DNA of 64,000 nucleotides from Helicobacter ibis (GTDB lineage Bacteria; Campylobacterota; Campylobacteria; Campylobacterales; Helicobacteraceae), in the NCBI RefSeq assembly GCF_027859255.1, contig NZ_JAQHXR010000001.1:542767-606766 (forward strand), in the 5' to 3' direction. Position numbers and translations under genes: made by a program. The notes under the pieces are model-generated. The model was given only the letters and a program-made list of their open reading frames with translations. It ran no database searches and was not told where the DNA came from. This document shows positions 55,068 to 63,951 of this stretch, in pieces. Position 1 is the stretch's first letter. Each line of letters opens with the position of its first letter.

Positions 55068-56393
55068 ATGGTTGAAAGATACGCACGAGAAGAGATGAAA
55101 AAACTATGGGATATGAATGCCAAATACTCTGCATGGCTAGAAGTTGAAAAGGCTTTAGTTAGAGGCTGGAATAAGCTAGGGCTTGTTCCAGATAGCGATT
55201 GTGAGAAGATTTGCAAAAATGCAAAATTTGACATTGCAAGAATAGACGAGATTGAAGCAATTACTAAGCATGATTTAATTGCATTTACCACAAGTGTAGC
55301 AGAATCTTTGGGTGAAGAATCAAGATGGTTTCATTATGGAATTACTTCAAGTGATTGTATTGATACTGCTGTTGCATTGCAAATGAGAGATTCTTTAAAA
55401 ATTATTTTACAAGATGTTAAAGAGTTAAAAGAAGCAATTAAAAATCGTGCAATGGAGCATAAAGACACACTTATGGTTGGGCGAAGCCATGGCATTCATG
55501 GAGAACCTATTACCTTTGGCTTAGTTTTAGCCATATGGTATGATGAGATCTCACGCCACGAGAAGGCTTTAGAATCCACAATGGAAGTAATATCTGTGGG
55601 ACAGCTAAGCGGTGCTATGGGCAATCTAGCTCACACACCAATAGAGCTTGAAGAGCTAGTGTGTGCAGATCTAGGGCTTAAAGCTGCTCCTGCTAGCAAT
55701 CAAGTAATCCAAAGGGATCGTTATGCTAGGCTTATGAGCGATTTAGCACTTTTGGCTAGTAGTTGTGAGAAGTTTGCTGTTCAAATCCGACATATGCAAA
55801 GAACAGAAGTGTATGAAGCAGAAGAATATTTTAGCGAGGGACAAAAGGGAAGCTCTGCTATGCCACACAAAAGAAATCCAGTGCTAAGCGAAAACATAAC
55901 AGGGCTTTGTAGAATAATAAGATCTTATGCTTTGCCTTCTATGGAGAATGTAGCCCTTTGGCATGAAAGAGATATTAGCCACTCTAGTGTGGAGAGATTC
56001 ATCTTACCAGATAGTTTTATTGCAAGTGATTTTATGCTTGTGCGCCTTACAAACCTTATAAAAAACCTCGTCGTATATCCTAAAAATATGATGAAAAACC
56101 TAAATCTAACCGGTGGGCTAGTCTTCTCTCAAAGAATCTTACTAGAGCTTCCAAAAAAAGGTGTAAAAAGAGAAGAAGCCTATAAAATCGTGCAAAGAAA
56201 TGCCATGAAAGTATGGGCGGACTTACAAGAGGGTAAAGCTGTGGTAAATGACAAGGGCGAAAGCTTGTATTTACAACATTTATTAAGCGATAGCGATCTT
56301 GTAAATATCATCGGAGAAGAGGCAATTAAAGAATGCTTTGAGTTTAGCTACTACACTAAAAATGTAGATTCTATCTTTAAGAGAGTGTTTTAG
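55068..56393 (+). CDS. purB: Adenylosuccinate lyase
   Basis: 441 residues. Fumarase-superfamily enzyme acting twice in purine synthesis (SAICAR and adenylosuccinate cleavage). Signature GSSAMPHKRNPV at about 265-276, TSSDCIDTAVALQM and MVGRSHGIHGEP are diagnostic. Start MVERYAREEMKKLWD is conserved. AAGGATA before the ATG. Confidence 0.96.
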   Translation: MVERYAREEMKKLWDMNAKYSAWLEVEKALVRGWNKLGLVPDSDCEKICKNAKFDIARIDEIEAITKHDLIAFTTSVAESLGEESRWFHYGITSSDCIDTAVALQMRDSLKIILQDVKELKEAIKNRAMEHKDTLMVGRSHGIHGEPITFGLVLAIWYDEISRHEKALESTMEVISVGQLSGAMGNLAHTPIELEELVCADLGLKAAPASNQVIQRDRYARLMSDLALLASSCEKFAVQIRHMQRTEVYEAEEYFSEGQKGSSAMPHKRNPVLSENITGLCRIIRSYALPSMENVALWHERDISHSSVERFILPDSFIASDFMLVRLTNLIKNLVVYPKNMMKNLNLTGGLVFSQRILLELPKKGVKREEAYKIVQRNAMKVWADLQEGKAVVNDKGESLYLQHLLSDSDLVNIIGEEAIKECFEFSYYTKNVDSIFKRVF

Positions 56394-56404
56394 GTAGTTT
56401 TATT

Positions 56405-56635
56405 ATGAAAGCATTAATTATTTTCGCACATACATTTTGGGAGGCTTCTAGCACTAACAAAATTCTCTTAAAATCTACTAAAAATATGCAATCTTTACTT
56501 AAACCGCTTTATTATACTTTTGCATATGTTGGTTGCATAAGTGTAGAATATTATGCAATATTTAATGCCAATAGAGGCAACATTGATATAAATGCATATC
56601 ACAAGGCCATAAAAAAGGCTAATGCTTGTGGATAA
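56405..56635 (+). pseudogene. Flavodoxin-fold quinone reductase with large internal deletion
   Basis: The 76-codon frame begins MKALIIFAHTFWEASSTNKI, the start of a flavodoxin-like NAD(P)H quinone reductase (PF02525), then jumps in frame to the C-terminal part LLKPLYYTFAYVGCISVEY-YAIFNANRGNIDI. The intervening ~100 residues, including the flavin site, are missing, so it cannot be active. Follows purB closely. Confidence 0.65.
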
Positions 56636-56661
56636 TGTTTAGTATATTTTAAGGAATCTTA

Positions 56662-57588
56662 ATGCTTTTGGGAAGTTTGTTTGCTGGTATTGGAGGTATT
56701 GAGCTTGGTTTCAAAAATGCAGGAGTTAATACTACTTGGGCAGTTGAAATAGATTCTAAAGCTTGTGAGACATATAGGGCAAATTTTAAGAATCTAATTG
56801 TCAATGATGATATTAATAATGTTGCTTTAGAGAAATTAAATAAGGTGGATATTATTAGTGCTGGTTTTCCTTGTCAAGCTTTTTCTGTGGCTGGATATCG
56901 CAAGGGTTTTAATGATGAACGAGGCAATGTATTTTTTGGAATTTTAAGATATTTAGAACATTTTAAACCAAAAGTAGTATTTTTAGAAAATGTTAAGAAT
57001 TTAAAAACACATGATAAAGGTAATACATTAAAAATTATTTTACAAGAGCTTGAAAAATTAGGTTATTTTGTAAAGCATGAAGTATTAAATACCGCTAAAT
57101 ATGGGAATATTCCACAGAATAGAGAGAGAATTTATTTGGTTGGGTTTTTAGATTCTAAAGCTTATAAAAAGTTTAAATTCCCAAAAGAGATTCCATTGAC
57201 AAAAAATATACAAGATTTATTGGATAAAAAAGTAAGTGATGAGTTTTATTATACTCATACAAAATATTATGATATTTTAAAAGAAAATATGAAAAACAAA
57301 AACACTCTTTATCAGTGGAGAAGACACTATGTAAGGGAAAATAAATCAAATTTATGTCCCACACTAACTGCAAATATGGGAACAGGTGGGCACAATGTTC
57401 CTTTAGTAATTGATAATAAAGATATAAGGAAATTAACCCCTAGAGAATGTGCTAGATTTCAAGGATTTTCTGATAGCTTTATTTTGCCTAGCACACTTTC
57501 AAATGCTTCCCTTTATAAACAAATAGGCAATAGTGTTTCTGTGGGCGTGATAGAAGCAATAGCAAATAAAATAGTGGAGGTATTATGA
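56662..57588 (+). CDS. C5-cytosine DNA methyltransferase
   Basis: 308 residues. All ordered motifs are present: I LLGSLFAGIGGIELGF, IV GFPCQAFSVAG (catalytic Cys about 74), VI FLENVKN, VIII PQNRERIYLVGF, a target-recognition region about 185-245, then IX LTPRECARFQGF and X YKQIGNSVSVGV. Modifies cytosine at C5. The stop overlaps the ATGATG start of the nuclease gene by four bases, so enzyme and endonuclease are coupled. Confidence 0.96.
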   Translation: MLLGSLFAGIGGIELGFKNAGVNTTWAVEIDSKACETYRANFKNLIVNDDINNVALEKLNKVDIISAGFPCQAFSVAGYRKGFNDERGNVFFGILRYLEHFKPKVVFLENVKNLKTHDKGNTLKIILQELEKLGYFVKHEVLNTAKYGNIPQNRERIYLVGFLDSKAYKKFKFPKEIPLTKNIQDLLDKKVSDEFYYTHTKYYDILKENMKNKNTLYQWRRHYVRENKSNLCPTLTANMGTGGHNVPLVIDNKDIRKLTPRECARFQGFSDSFILPSTLSNASLYKQIGNSVSVGVIEAIANKIVEVL

Positions 57589-58475
57589 TGGAAGATATAG
57601 AGAATTTTACAAAAGAACATATTGAGGCATTTAACGAAAAACCAAGTAGCTTTAAGAATGCAACGCCCAATGAAACACAAATTAAAGATTATTTACGAAC
57701 AAGATATATGAGCCTACTTGATAATGATAGTTTTAAAGCAAAAATTTTACAAAGATTTGAAAAACTTGATTATAAGAAAAATAAAATTGTAGATATTGCA
57801 AATGATGAAATATTATATAAAGCAGATGTTGAGCGTTTTTTAGAGACACAAATTTTTGTAGAGGTAGCTAAAAAAATAGATATTTCCAAACTCAAAGATG
57901 TTGCACTAACACATATACAAGAAATATTTAATAATGATAAAAAATTTAAATTTATACAAAGTAAGCTTTCTAAAGTTTTAGAAAAATCTCTTTTTGTAGC
58001 AAGTATTGATGGATTTTCTACAAATTTATTAAATATTAATTCTGGTGTAATGACTGCAAATGCTGGAGATAGTGCTCAGTTTTTGTTTATCGCAAGGGCA
58101 ATTTTGGCTGGTTTTAATGCTTCAAATGTAGATGTAAGAAGTAGCAGATATGATGCTATTGTGGATTTTGAAAATATTCTTTTGCGAATCCAAATTAAAG
58201 GAATTTCTAGTGGTGAGGTTATTAGTTTTAAAGATAGAGATAGGGGCGGACAAGGTATAGACCATACACACGAAAGAAACAGGGGCAAACGCATTACAAG
58301 CAAGGATTGCGATATTTATGTCGCAGTGGATAAACAAGTTGGAATTTGCTATATTTTACCTATGAGTTATGCAGATAGTTTGAGTGATGAGGAATGTGTA
58401 AAGGTTAAATTGCAAGACATTCAAAAATATAAAGAAAATTGGGAAATAATTAAAAAAGTAGCAAGGCAAAAATAA
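57585..58475 (+). CDS. Putative type II restriction endonuclease, PD-(D/E)XK (PF11645-like)
   Basis: 296 residues. The C-terminal half carries [20 protein letters not shown] with Asp190 and Gln203-x-Lys205, a PD-(D/E)XK active site of the DUF11645/PDDEXK_5 type, then the family's closing strand [19 protein letters not shown]. The N-terminal half is helical without known domain. Placement between a C5-MTase (four-base overlap) and an amino-MTase (one-base gap) makes it the REase of this cassette, but the target and activity are unproven. An alternative is a Holliday-junction or intron-associated nuclease of the same fold. Confidence 0.72.
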   Translation: MMEDIENFTKEHIEAFNEKPSSFKNATPNETQIKDYLRTRYMSLLDNDSFKAKILQRFEKLDYKKNKIVDIANDEILYKADVERFLETQIFVEVAKKIDISKLKDVALTHIQEIFNNDKKFKFIQSKLSKVLEKSLFVASIDGFSTNLLNINSGVMTANAGDSAQFLFIARAILAGFNASNVDVRSSRYDAIVDFENILLRIQIKGISSGEVISFKDRDRGGQGIDHTHERNRGKRITSKDCDIYVAVDKQVGICYILPMSYADSLSDEECVKVKLQDIQKYKENWEIIKKVARQK

Positions 58476-58476
58476 C

Positions 58477-59160
58477 ATGACTAATCAGCCTTTGCTCAAT
58501 AAATACCTTAATATTTGTGGTTTGGAATTACTAAAACAAATAGAAGATAGTAGCATTGCGCTGTGTTTTTTTGATCCGCAGTATCGTGGTGTGCTTGAAA
58601 AACTTAAGTATGGTAATGAGGGTGAGCGTCAAAAGGGTAGGGCGACTTTGGTGCAAATGAGTGAGGACACTATAATTTCTTTTATCAAAGAGATTGATAG
58701 AGTGCTTAAAAAAAGTGCTTACTTAATGCTATGGATTGATAAGTTTCATCTCTGCGAGGGGGTGAAGTCTTGGCTAGATTCTACAAGTTTGCAGATTGTG
58801 GATTTAATCACTTGGGATAAGGGCAAAATGGGTATGGGTTATCGCACGAGACGACAAAGTGAATATTTGCTTATCTTACAAAAAAAACCACTCAAAGCAA
58901 AAGATACTTGGAAGCTGCATAATATCCGCGATGTGTATATGGAAAAGATTCCGCAAGATGAGCTAAAACTTCACCCACACGTAAAGCCAAAAGGTTTACA
59001 AAGCAAATTAATAGAATCTTGTAGCAATGTTGGAGATATAGTGCTTGATCCTGCTGCTGGAAGCTTTAGTGTGTTTGAATGCTGCAAAATTCTAAAAAGA
59101 GAGTTTATTGGTAGTAATCTAGCTTTAAATAACATTTGTAAAGTATTAACAACTAAATAA
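58477..59160 (+). CDS. Beta-class N6-adenine/N4-cytosine DNA methyltransferase
   Basis: 227 residues. The catalytic motif DPQY (33-36) comes near the N-terminus and the SAM-binding motif [12 protein letters not shown] near the C-terminus (about 190), the order of beta-class amino-methyltransferases. The target region lies between. DPQY replaces the usual DPPY; variants of this residue are known and compatible with activity. One base after the REase stop. With the C5-MTase, one site could be protected on both strands at different bases, as in asymmetric type IIS systems. Confidence 0.88.
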   Translation: MTNQPLLNKYLNICGLELLKQIEDSSIALCFFDPQYRGVLEKLKYGNEGERQKGRATLVQMSEDTIISFIKEIDRVLKKSAYLMLWIDKFHLCEGVKSWLDSTSLQIVDLITWDKGKMGMGYRTRRQSEYLLILQKKPLKAKDTWKLHNIRDVYMEKIPQDELKLHPHVKPKGLQSKLIESCSNVGDIVLDPAAGSFSVFECCKILKREFIGSNLALNNICKVLTTK

Positions 59161-59206
59161 CATGATACAATATAATAGTTTTGCGTATAATTAGGGGGAG
59201 TGTGCA

Positions 59207-60262
59207 ATGCAATTGTTTATGATATTCTCGACTTTAATATCTGTCATAATAGTGTCTTACTATATATTAAAAAAATATAATCCAATTTTTATCTTTTTAT
59301 TTTCCGGAATAATTTTAATTATTTTTGCATTTTATATAACAGGTACACCAATACCAAAGTCTCCTACAAGAGAAGATGTTAGCTTTTTAAATGTATTACT
59401 TGATAGTTATGCATTTATAGTTGCTACCTTTAAAGAGCAACTTAGCGGAACTGGGCTTATTATTATGAGTGTTGCTGGATTTGCTGCTTATATGAAGCAT
59501 ATAAACGCTTCTGCCAAATTAGCATTTTTAGCAAATAAATCACTAGGTAAGATACAAAATAAATATCTAATTTTAAGCGGAACTTTTGTAGTTGGAATGG
59601 CGTTAAAGATTGTTATTTCAAGCTATACTGGATTACTTTTATTGCTTCTAGCTTGTATTTATCCAGTGCTAATAGCCCTAAAAATACGACCAATAACAGC
59701 AGTATGCGTCCTATCTCTAATAGCACTTGATTATGGACCAAAGGACGCAAATAAAGACGCTAAAAAACTAGGTGAAGACATGGTTGTTATCCTAAAGGGA
59801 ATGGCAGAAATCTTTGTAAGTGTTGTTAGCATTTTAATTGCTACTTCTGTATTTGCAAAAGGAATTGAATCTCTAGGCGGAATAGGGATTTTGGTAAATG
59901 CAATGAAAAGCTTTGGTGAAGAGGGTGAGTTTGCTTGGATTGCTGTGTTATTATCAATCACAATTCTTAGCTTTTTAGTGTATTTTGCAAGTGTTATCAT
60001 GGGTAGTGGCATTGCTGCTTTTAATGTATTTGGTAAATTAGCCCCTGATATTGCGACAAAACTTGGGATAGCTCCTATAACTTTGGTTCTACCAATAGAG
60101 ATAGCATCATGCTTAGGAAGGGCTGCTTCGCCAATCTCTGGTGGAATCTTGGCGTTAGCTGGATTTGCCAAAGTATCTCCAATGGATATTATAAAGAGAA
60201 CTACGCCTTTATTGCTAATTGCCATGATTATTAATATTGCTGTGGCATTTTATTTATCGTAA
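59207..60262 (+). CDS. dcuC: DcuC-family C4-dicarboxylate transporter with internal deletion
   Basis: 351 residues; GGGGGAGTG before the ATG. N-terminal half is a normal DcuC-like start (FLNVLLDSYAFIVATFKEQL, SGTGLIIMSVAGFAAYMKHI, LALDYGPKDA here LIALDYGPKDAN). At about residue 180 the sequence jumps from DYGPKDANKDAKK directly to MAEIFVSVVSILIATSVFAKGIESLGG, skipping about 100 residues (several helices) that the family has between them. The C-terminal part (PDIATKLGIAPITLVLPIEI, ASCLGRAASPISGGILALAG) is intact. Still a single open frame, so a shortened transporter or an inactive one. Normally exchanges fumarate and succinate, which would suit frdCAB. Confidence 0.75.
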   Translation: MQLFMIFSTLISVIIVSYYILKKYNPIFIFLFSGIILIIFAFYITGTPIPKSPTREDVSFLNVLLDSYAFIVATFKEQLSGTGLIIMSVAGFAAYMKHINASAKLAFLANKSLGKIQNKYLILSGTFVVGMALKIVISSYTGLLLLLLACIYPVLIALKIRPITAVCVLSLIALDYGPKDANKDAKKLGEDMVVILKGMAEIFVSVVSILIATSVFAKGIESLGGIGILVNAMKSFGEEGEFAWIAVLLSITILSFLVYFASVIMGSGIAAFNVFGKLAPDIATKLGIAPITLVLPIEIASCLGRAASPISGGILALAGFAKVSPMDIIKRTTPLLLIAMIINIAVAFYLS

Positions 60263-60279
60263 ATTAACTAAGGAATAAT

Positions 60280-61530
60280 ATGAAAAAAGCATTGTTTATT
60301 TGGCTTATTTGCAGCAATGTTATCTTTGCTACTAGTATGAGTGTGTTTGCAGATATAAATATGGATTCTTATAGTAATACAAGAAATGATACTATAAGCA
60401 CACAAGATATAGCTCTAACAAACCTAAACTACAAAGAAAAAAACACCCAAAAAATACTACATACAAAAGTAAATGAAAATGCTCATATAAATAGATTCTA
60501 TCAACTAGAAGGGATAATAGGGGATAAAGATACAAAAGAGGTTAGGGCATGGGCGTATTATGAGCTAGTAGATAACAATAAAATTCTGCATTTGACGCTA
60601 CTTGAATCTAGCATAAAAGATTCCAAAAAAAGGCAAATCCCAAATATAAAGGAACTAAAAATAAGCTCTAACTCTAATGAGTGCAATGGATTTACAATAC
60701 AAGGAATCTGGCAAAGTAATAAAATAGTAAATAATTATCAAAAATTAGAATTTGAAAATATAGATTCTAGCTTTAATGGAGATAAGTTTTATTTTTGTGA
60801 AAGTAAGATTAAATATAGCAACATAAACATTGCAAATTTCAACATTGAAGAGATAGCACAAAGCAAAGTAGGGCAGAATCCTAGATTCTTTAACTATAGC
60901 TTTAGTGTTCCATTTATAGAAGGTAATAGAAAATTTAATGAATCATTTTACCCGCAATTTGTAGAAACAATACAAAAAACATTCGAAATAGAAAATCGCA
61001 AAATGCATGGTTTGTGTGACAATTGCAATAGTGTTAAAGAATTATCAAATGCAAATGTATATTCAGCCAGAAATGAAGTAGATATAAACTTTGATTTTAG
61101 GAATCTCTTAAATATCGGCTATATAGATTCCAAGATTATTGTATTTAATGAAGTTGTATATTCTTATACAGGCGGAGCACATGGGAATTCTTACTATGGT
61201 AGCCGATTATATGACTTAGAATCTAAAGATTTTTTGATGTTGCAAATAGATGATATTTTTGTTAAATCAGATGAATTGTTAAAACTAATAGATAAAAAAT
61301 TAAAAGAAACTATAGACGCTAATATGCTATTTGAGCCAGATAAGCCACTAAATACTATGCCATCTAGCTTTCAGATAGATTCTGACAATTTTATATTTAT
61401 ATACAATACATATGAGATTGCACCATATTCAAGTGGTGCGATAAAGATTAAATTTAAATTCTATGAGCTAACAAATCATGTGAAAAATACAGGTTTTATT
61501 GCATATCTATTCAACGCAATACCGCAATAA
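60280..61530 (+). CDS. Exported DUF4163/DUF3298 (RsiV-like) protein
   Basis: 416 residues with a signal peptide (ALFIWLICSNVIFATSMSVFA). The central part (about 65-200) is unrecognised beta-rich; from about 195 follow DUF4163-like (FFNYSFSVPFIEG) and DUF3298-like segments (VYSYTGGAHGNSYYGSRLYDL, FYNTYEIAPYSSGAIKI). The YTGGAHGN motif with a preceding beta strand is that of DUF3298, found in RsiV lysozyme-binding anti-sigma factors and PdaC-like cell-wall enzymes. No sigma factor or membrane anchor here, so a free periplasmic form. Ends overlapping the convergent rep gene by 24 bases. Confidence 0.72.
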   Translation: MKKALFIWLICSNVIFATSMSVFADINMDSYSNTRNDTISTQDIALTNLNYKEKNTQKILHTKVNENAHINRFYQLEGIIGDKDTKEVRAWAYYELVDNNKILHLTLLESSIKDSKKRQIPNIKELKISSNSNECNGFTIQGIWQSNKIVNNYQKLEFENIDSSFNGDKFYFCESKIKYSNINIANFNIEEIAQSKVGQNPRFFNYSFSVPFIEGNRKFNESFYPQFVETIQKTFEIENRKMHGLCDNCNSVKELSNANVYSARNEVDINFDFRNLLNIGYIDSKIIVFNEVVYSYTGGAHGNSYYGSRLYDLESKDFLMLQIDDIFVKSDELLKLIDKKLKETIDANMLFEPDKPLNTMPSSFQIDSDNFIFIYNTYEIAPYSSGAIKIKFKFYELTNHVKNTGFIAYLFNAIPQ

Positions 61531-62226
61531 ATTTTTAAAATAAGGCTCATTTTTGTGATTGTTTTGATTCAACATCGTTATTGCTGGATTTAAAATTCTC
61601 CTATCGAAATCACAATTCCTTAAATTGCTAGAAACTCCCATAAGTCTTCTAAATTTATTAAAATCAATATAACACTCACCTAGATTATTAAATTGCTTCA
61701 ATAACCTATAAAGATTCTTAGAATATTTACCTCTTAGACTGCAAAATTCCTTTAATTCAAATTTAGTATAGTATTCAATAATGTTATTAATAAAAAAAGC
61801 TCCACTATTGCTAACTTTAATAGCCAAAACTTCCAAACGCTCATCAACTGATATTTCCTCAAAGAAAGAAGAAACCTTAAAATATCGATAACCATCTTCA
61901 TAAATTAAATTAGATTCAAACTTCAAAGAACTTAATTTGGTGGCAAAAAACACTAAGTTTTCATAGAATCTTTTTTTATTTACTCTTAATGAAGATTTTC
62001 CATTTTCAAAGCTTGAAGTGTCAATTAAATTTAAAATATCTCTAAAAGAAATTAAAACCAACTTGTTGTATTTGTTTTTCAATACAGAACATAATGCAAA
62101 GAAAATATCAAAATCAATCTCATTAAAATTATCAAAGATAACATCACTAAAATCATTGTGATATTCAACAACTGGATTTCTAGTATCCACAACAATAGTT
62201 TTTTGTCTCTTATAAGTTTTCCTCAT
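61507..62226 (-). pseudogene. RepB/Rep_3-type plasmid replication initiator, C-terminally truncated
   Basis: 239 residues. N-terminus RNPVVEYHNDF and the first winged-helix (DFDIFFALCSVLKNK, VLISFRDILNL) then the second (LRGKYSKNLYRLLKQFNN, YIDFNKFRRLMGV, FDRRILNPAITMLNQNN) are typical of Rep_3 initiators on Helicobacter plasmids. Those continue with a further ~100-200 residues; here the protein stops at NEPYFKNLLRYCVE. No ribosome binding site was found before the ATG. No iterons are recognised at 62227-62440. Likely a remnant of an integrated plasmid, though a short active Rep cannot be excluded. Confidence 0.7.
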
Positions 62227-62449
62227 AGCAATTTTCTACACAATTAAAATTAGTGTTTAAATACCAACAAAAAATAAAATACTATTAATTGTATTGAAAA
62301 CTATAATTTTCACACAAAATAGTTATAAACCAAAGAACAACTATCTAAAAGCCAAGTATTTGCTAAAAACGCTCTGCTCTTTTTTTAAATCAATTAAAAA
62401 ATAATTATTGCCCAATGATTCTTACTAAAATCACTCTTCTGTGCTTTTA
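62227..62449. other. AT-rich gap upstream of the rep remnant
   Basis: About 220 bases, no gene. Contains imperfect inverted pieces (AACTATAATTTT / AAAATAGTT around 62302-62330) but no repeated iterons, so an active origin is not supported. Confidence 0.4.
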
Positions 62450-62770
62450 AAACTTCTAAATTTCCTGGGGATAAATTTTAGGCTTTTTATCATATGCAGT
62501 GTGCCTTGCTTGTATTTTTGAAAATGTTTGCTTTCTGTGTTTTTTATAGCTTTCTTCATTTTTATAAGATTCTATAATGCTAAATTTGCAAGGATTTATC
62601 TTTATTGGAGAGTGCATACAGCACTAAAACCCCCTCTTCTTCTCTTATGCTCACTTCACTTTCTTCTTTTAATACCTTTTTATTTTCTATTTCTATGATG
62701 AAGATTTTAGAAGTAGTTGTGATAGTTCCAGCTTTACCTAGTATGTAAGTTCACAATTATTACCACTTGC
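62450..62770 (-). pseudogene. Antibiotic-biosynthesis-monooxygenase/quinol-monooxygenase remnant (YgiN-like)
   Basis: Fragments in different frames read as one small protein: KAGTITTTSK, EEEGVLVLYALSNKDKS, FSIIESYKNEESYKKHRK and QKYKQGTLHMIKSLKFI. The order is that of ABM-fold proteins such as YgiN (family: G-x-x-x-(Y/F)-x-x-L, Y-x-x-(I/L)E-x-Y-x-x-x-x-A-x-x-x-H, FQKY-x-x-x-T-x-x-(M)-x-x-x-L). Two or three frameshifts and stops make it non-functional. Confidence 0.65.
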
Positions 62771-62848
62771 ACCATAAAGAAATTAAGATAAAGATTATCG
62801 TTTTTTGGTTTTGCTTAAATAATGAAGAAAAAATATTGGTTCTAGTGC

Positions 62849-62854
62849 TATAAT
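62849..62854 (+). promoter_or_regulatory. Extended -10 promoter of the SMR operon
   Basis: TGCTATAAT, an extended -10 (TGn-TATAAT) of sigma80-type promoters in Helicobacter. Transcription would start near 62861, giving a leader of about 90 nucleotides that contains a long hairpin. Confidence 0.7.
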
Positions 62855-62865
62855 TTCGCCAAAAC

Positions 62866-62917
62866 CACTATGGATTTTACTCCATTAGAATCCAAATAAA
62901 AGTAAGATTCCATAGTG
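62866..62917 (+). promoter_or_regulatory. Long leader hairpin before the paired SMR genes
   Basis: CACTATGGA (62866-62874) pairs perfectly with TCCATAGTG (62909-62917); after a small bulge TTAC (62877-62880) pairs with GTAA (62902-62905), leaving a loop of about 20 bases. It sits inside the 5' leader of the SMR operon. The arrangement resembles a 5'-UTR control element, but it does not match the conserved features of guanidine riboswitch classes I-III that I can recall. Confidence 0.5.
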
Positions 62918-62950
62918 TAAAATTGCAAAATTTAAGAACTTGGGCGAGAT

Positions 62951-63352
62951 ATGCAAAGTAAAAATATAGGTTGGATTTTAATTGTCTTAGGTGGGATTGT
63001 GGAGGTGTTTTGGGTGAGTGGGCTAAAGTATGCTGATAGTCTTTGGCTTTATATCCTTACAGGCATTGGGATTATGTTTTCATTTACTGCTATGATTACA
63101 GCATGTAGGAGTGTGGAGGTGAGCGTAGCATATGCGGTATTTGTAGGTATTGGCACAGCAGGTGTAGTGATGGCTGAAATGCTATATTTTGGAGAGAGAT
63201 TTGATATATGGCGTGTTGGGCTTATTTGCGTGTTGATTGTTGGCGTGATTGGGCTAAAGCTTATAAGTAAAGAAGGCGATGAAGAGATAATAGAGGAATT
63301 CTCCCACGAGTTAGGGCTTGATGAGCTTACACAAAATAATCAAAATACTTAA
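62951..63352 (+). CDS. SMR family efflux protein, first subunit, with acidic tail
   Basis: 133 residues, four hydrophobic helices. The essential Glu18 is in LGGIVEVFWVSGLKYA, and VEVSVAYAVFVGIGTAG in helix 3 corresponds to the family's YA-(V/I)-W-x-G-x-G loop. A hydrophilic acidic tail of about 25 residues (EEIIEEFSHELGLDE) extends past helix 4, longer than usual for SMR proteins. Pairs with the second SMR gene (63515) as an obligate heterodimer of the YkkCD/NepAB kind. Confidence 0.9.
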   Translation: MQSKNIGWILIVLGGIVEVFWVSGLKYADSLWLYILTGIGIMFSFTAMITACRSVEVSVAYAVFVGIGTAGVVMAEMLYFGERFDIWRVGLICVLIVGVIGLKLISKEGDEEIIEEFSHELGLDELTQNNQNT

Positions 63353-63383
63353 AATTTATTAATAAATCTAATAAGGAAGAATA

Positions 63384-63515
63384 ATGGCTTTAGGTAAAGG
63401 ATTTTTAGAATCTATGTTAGAAGGATTCTCCTCTTTAGAAAATATAAGCTATCGCTATATAGTGGGTGAGTATGCATTTGCCACTAGCACATCACAACAA
63501 AAGAGGACAAAATAA
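63384..63515 (+). CDS. 43-residue hypothetical protein between the two SMR genes
   Basis: ATG 63384 is preceded by AAGGAAG, and the TAA stop (63513-63515) overlaps the ATG of the next gene (TAATG), so it is coupled to SMR subunit 2. Product begins MALGKGFLESMLEGFSSLEN, then YRYIVGEYAFATST; no membrane helix or known domain. The frame sits in-operon and could be a regulator, accessory or vestige. Not recognised. Confidence 0.6.
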   Translation: MALGKGFLESMLEGFSSLENISYRYIVGEYAFATSTSQQKRTK

Positions 63516-63832
63516 TGCTTTCATGGATATATTTGCTTTTGGCTGGGTGCATGGAGATTATTGGGGTATTTGTGATGAAGCAATTTGTGCTAACAAAGCG
63601 TAAAATATTCTTACTTGCTATTATGTTTGTTTTCATGCTTAGCTTTGGATTTTTAAGCCTTGCTATGCGTGAGATTCCTATGGGGACAACTTATGCGATA
63701 TGGACAGGTATTGGTGCTTGTGGTGGAGTTTTAATTGGGATTTTATTTTTTAAAGAATCTAAATCATTTTTAAAGCTATTTTTTATCTTTCTTATCATTA
63801 CTTCAAGCATTGGATTAAAGTTGCTTAGTTAG
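63515..63832 (+). CDS. SMR family efflux protein, second subunit
   Basis: 105 residues, four helices, essential Glu14 in LLLAGCMEIIGVFVMK. Helix 3 has IPMGTTYAIWTGIGACGG, close to the Gdx/SugE and YkkD pattern (P-x-G-x-x-YA-x-W-x-G-x-G). Substrate may be guanidinium or quaternary cations. AGAGGA inside the upstream small ORF acts as ribosome binding site. No regulator is adjacent; the leader hairpin at 62866-62917 may control the operon. Confidence 0.92.
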   Translation: MLSWIYLLLAGCMEIIGVFVMKQFVLTKRKIFLLAIMFVFMLSFGFLSLAMREIPMGTTYAIWTGIGACGGVLIGILFFKESKSFLKLFFIFLIITSSIGLKLLS

Positions 63833-63924
63833 AAGTTGAATTTAAATATATATTAGAGTTTCTAATATTAGAATCTATATTAAATTATAGAACTATATAT
63901 CCGTTAAATAAACTAAATAATTCT

Positions 63925-63951
63925 AAGAAAAGACTCCTAGAATCTTTTCTT
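63925..63951 (-). terminator. Terminator of the truncated minus-strand gene at the window end
   Basis: Perfect 9-bp stem AAGAAAAGA / TCTTTTCTT with a nine-base loop; on the minus strand followed by a U-rich stretch. Overlaps the stop codon of the gene that enters from the right edge. Confidence 0.6.

Noticed and set aside
62227..62449. Iteron-type plasmid origin upstream of rep
   Set aside because: No repeated units of 15-25 bases were found by eye; only imperfect AT-rich inverted pieces.
62866..62917. Known guanidine riboswitch
   Set aside because: The hairpin does not show the conserved ACGR loops of class II or the pseudoknot features of class III, and nothing resembles class I.
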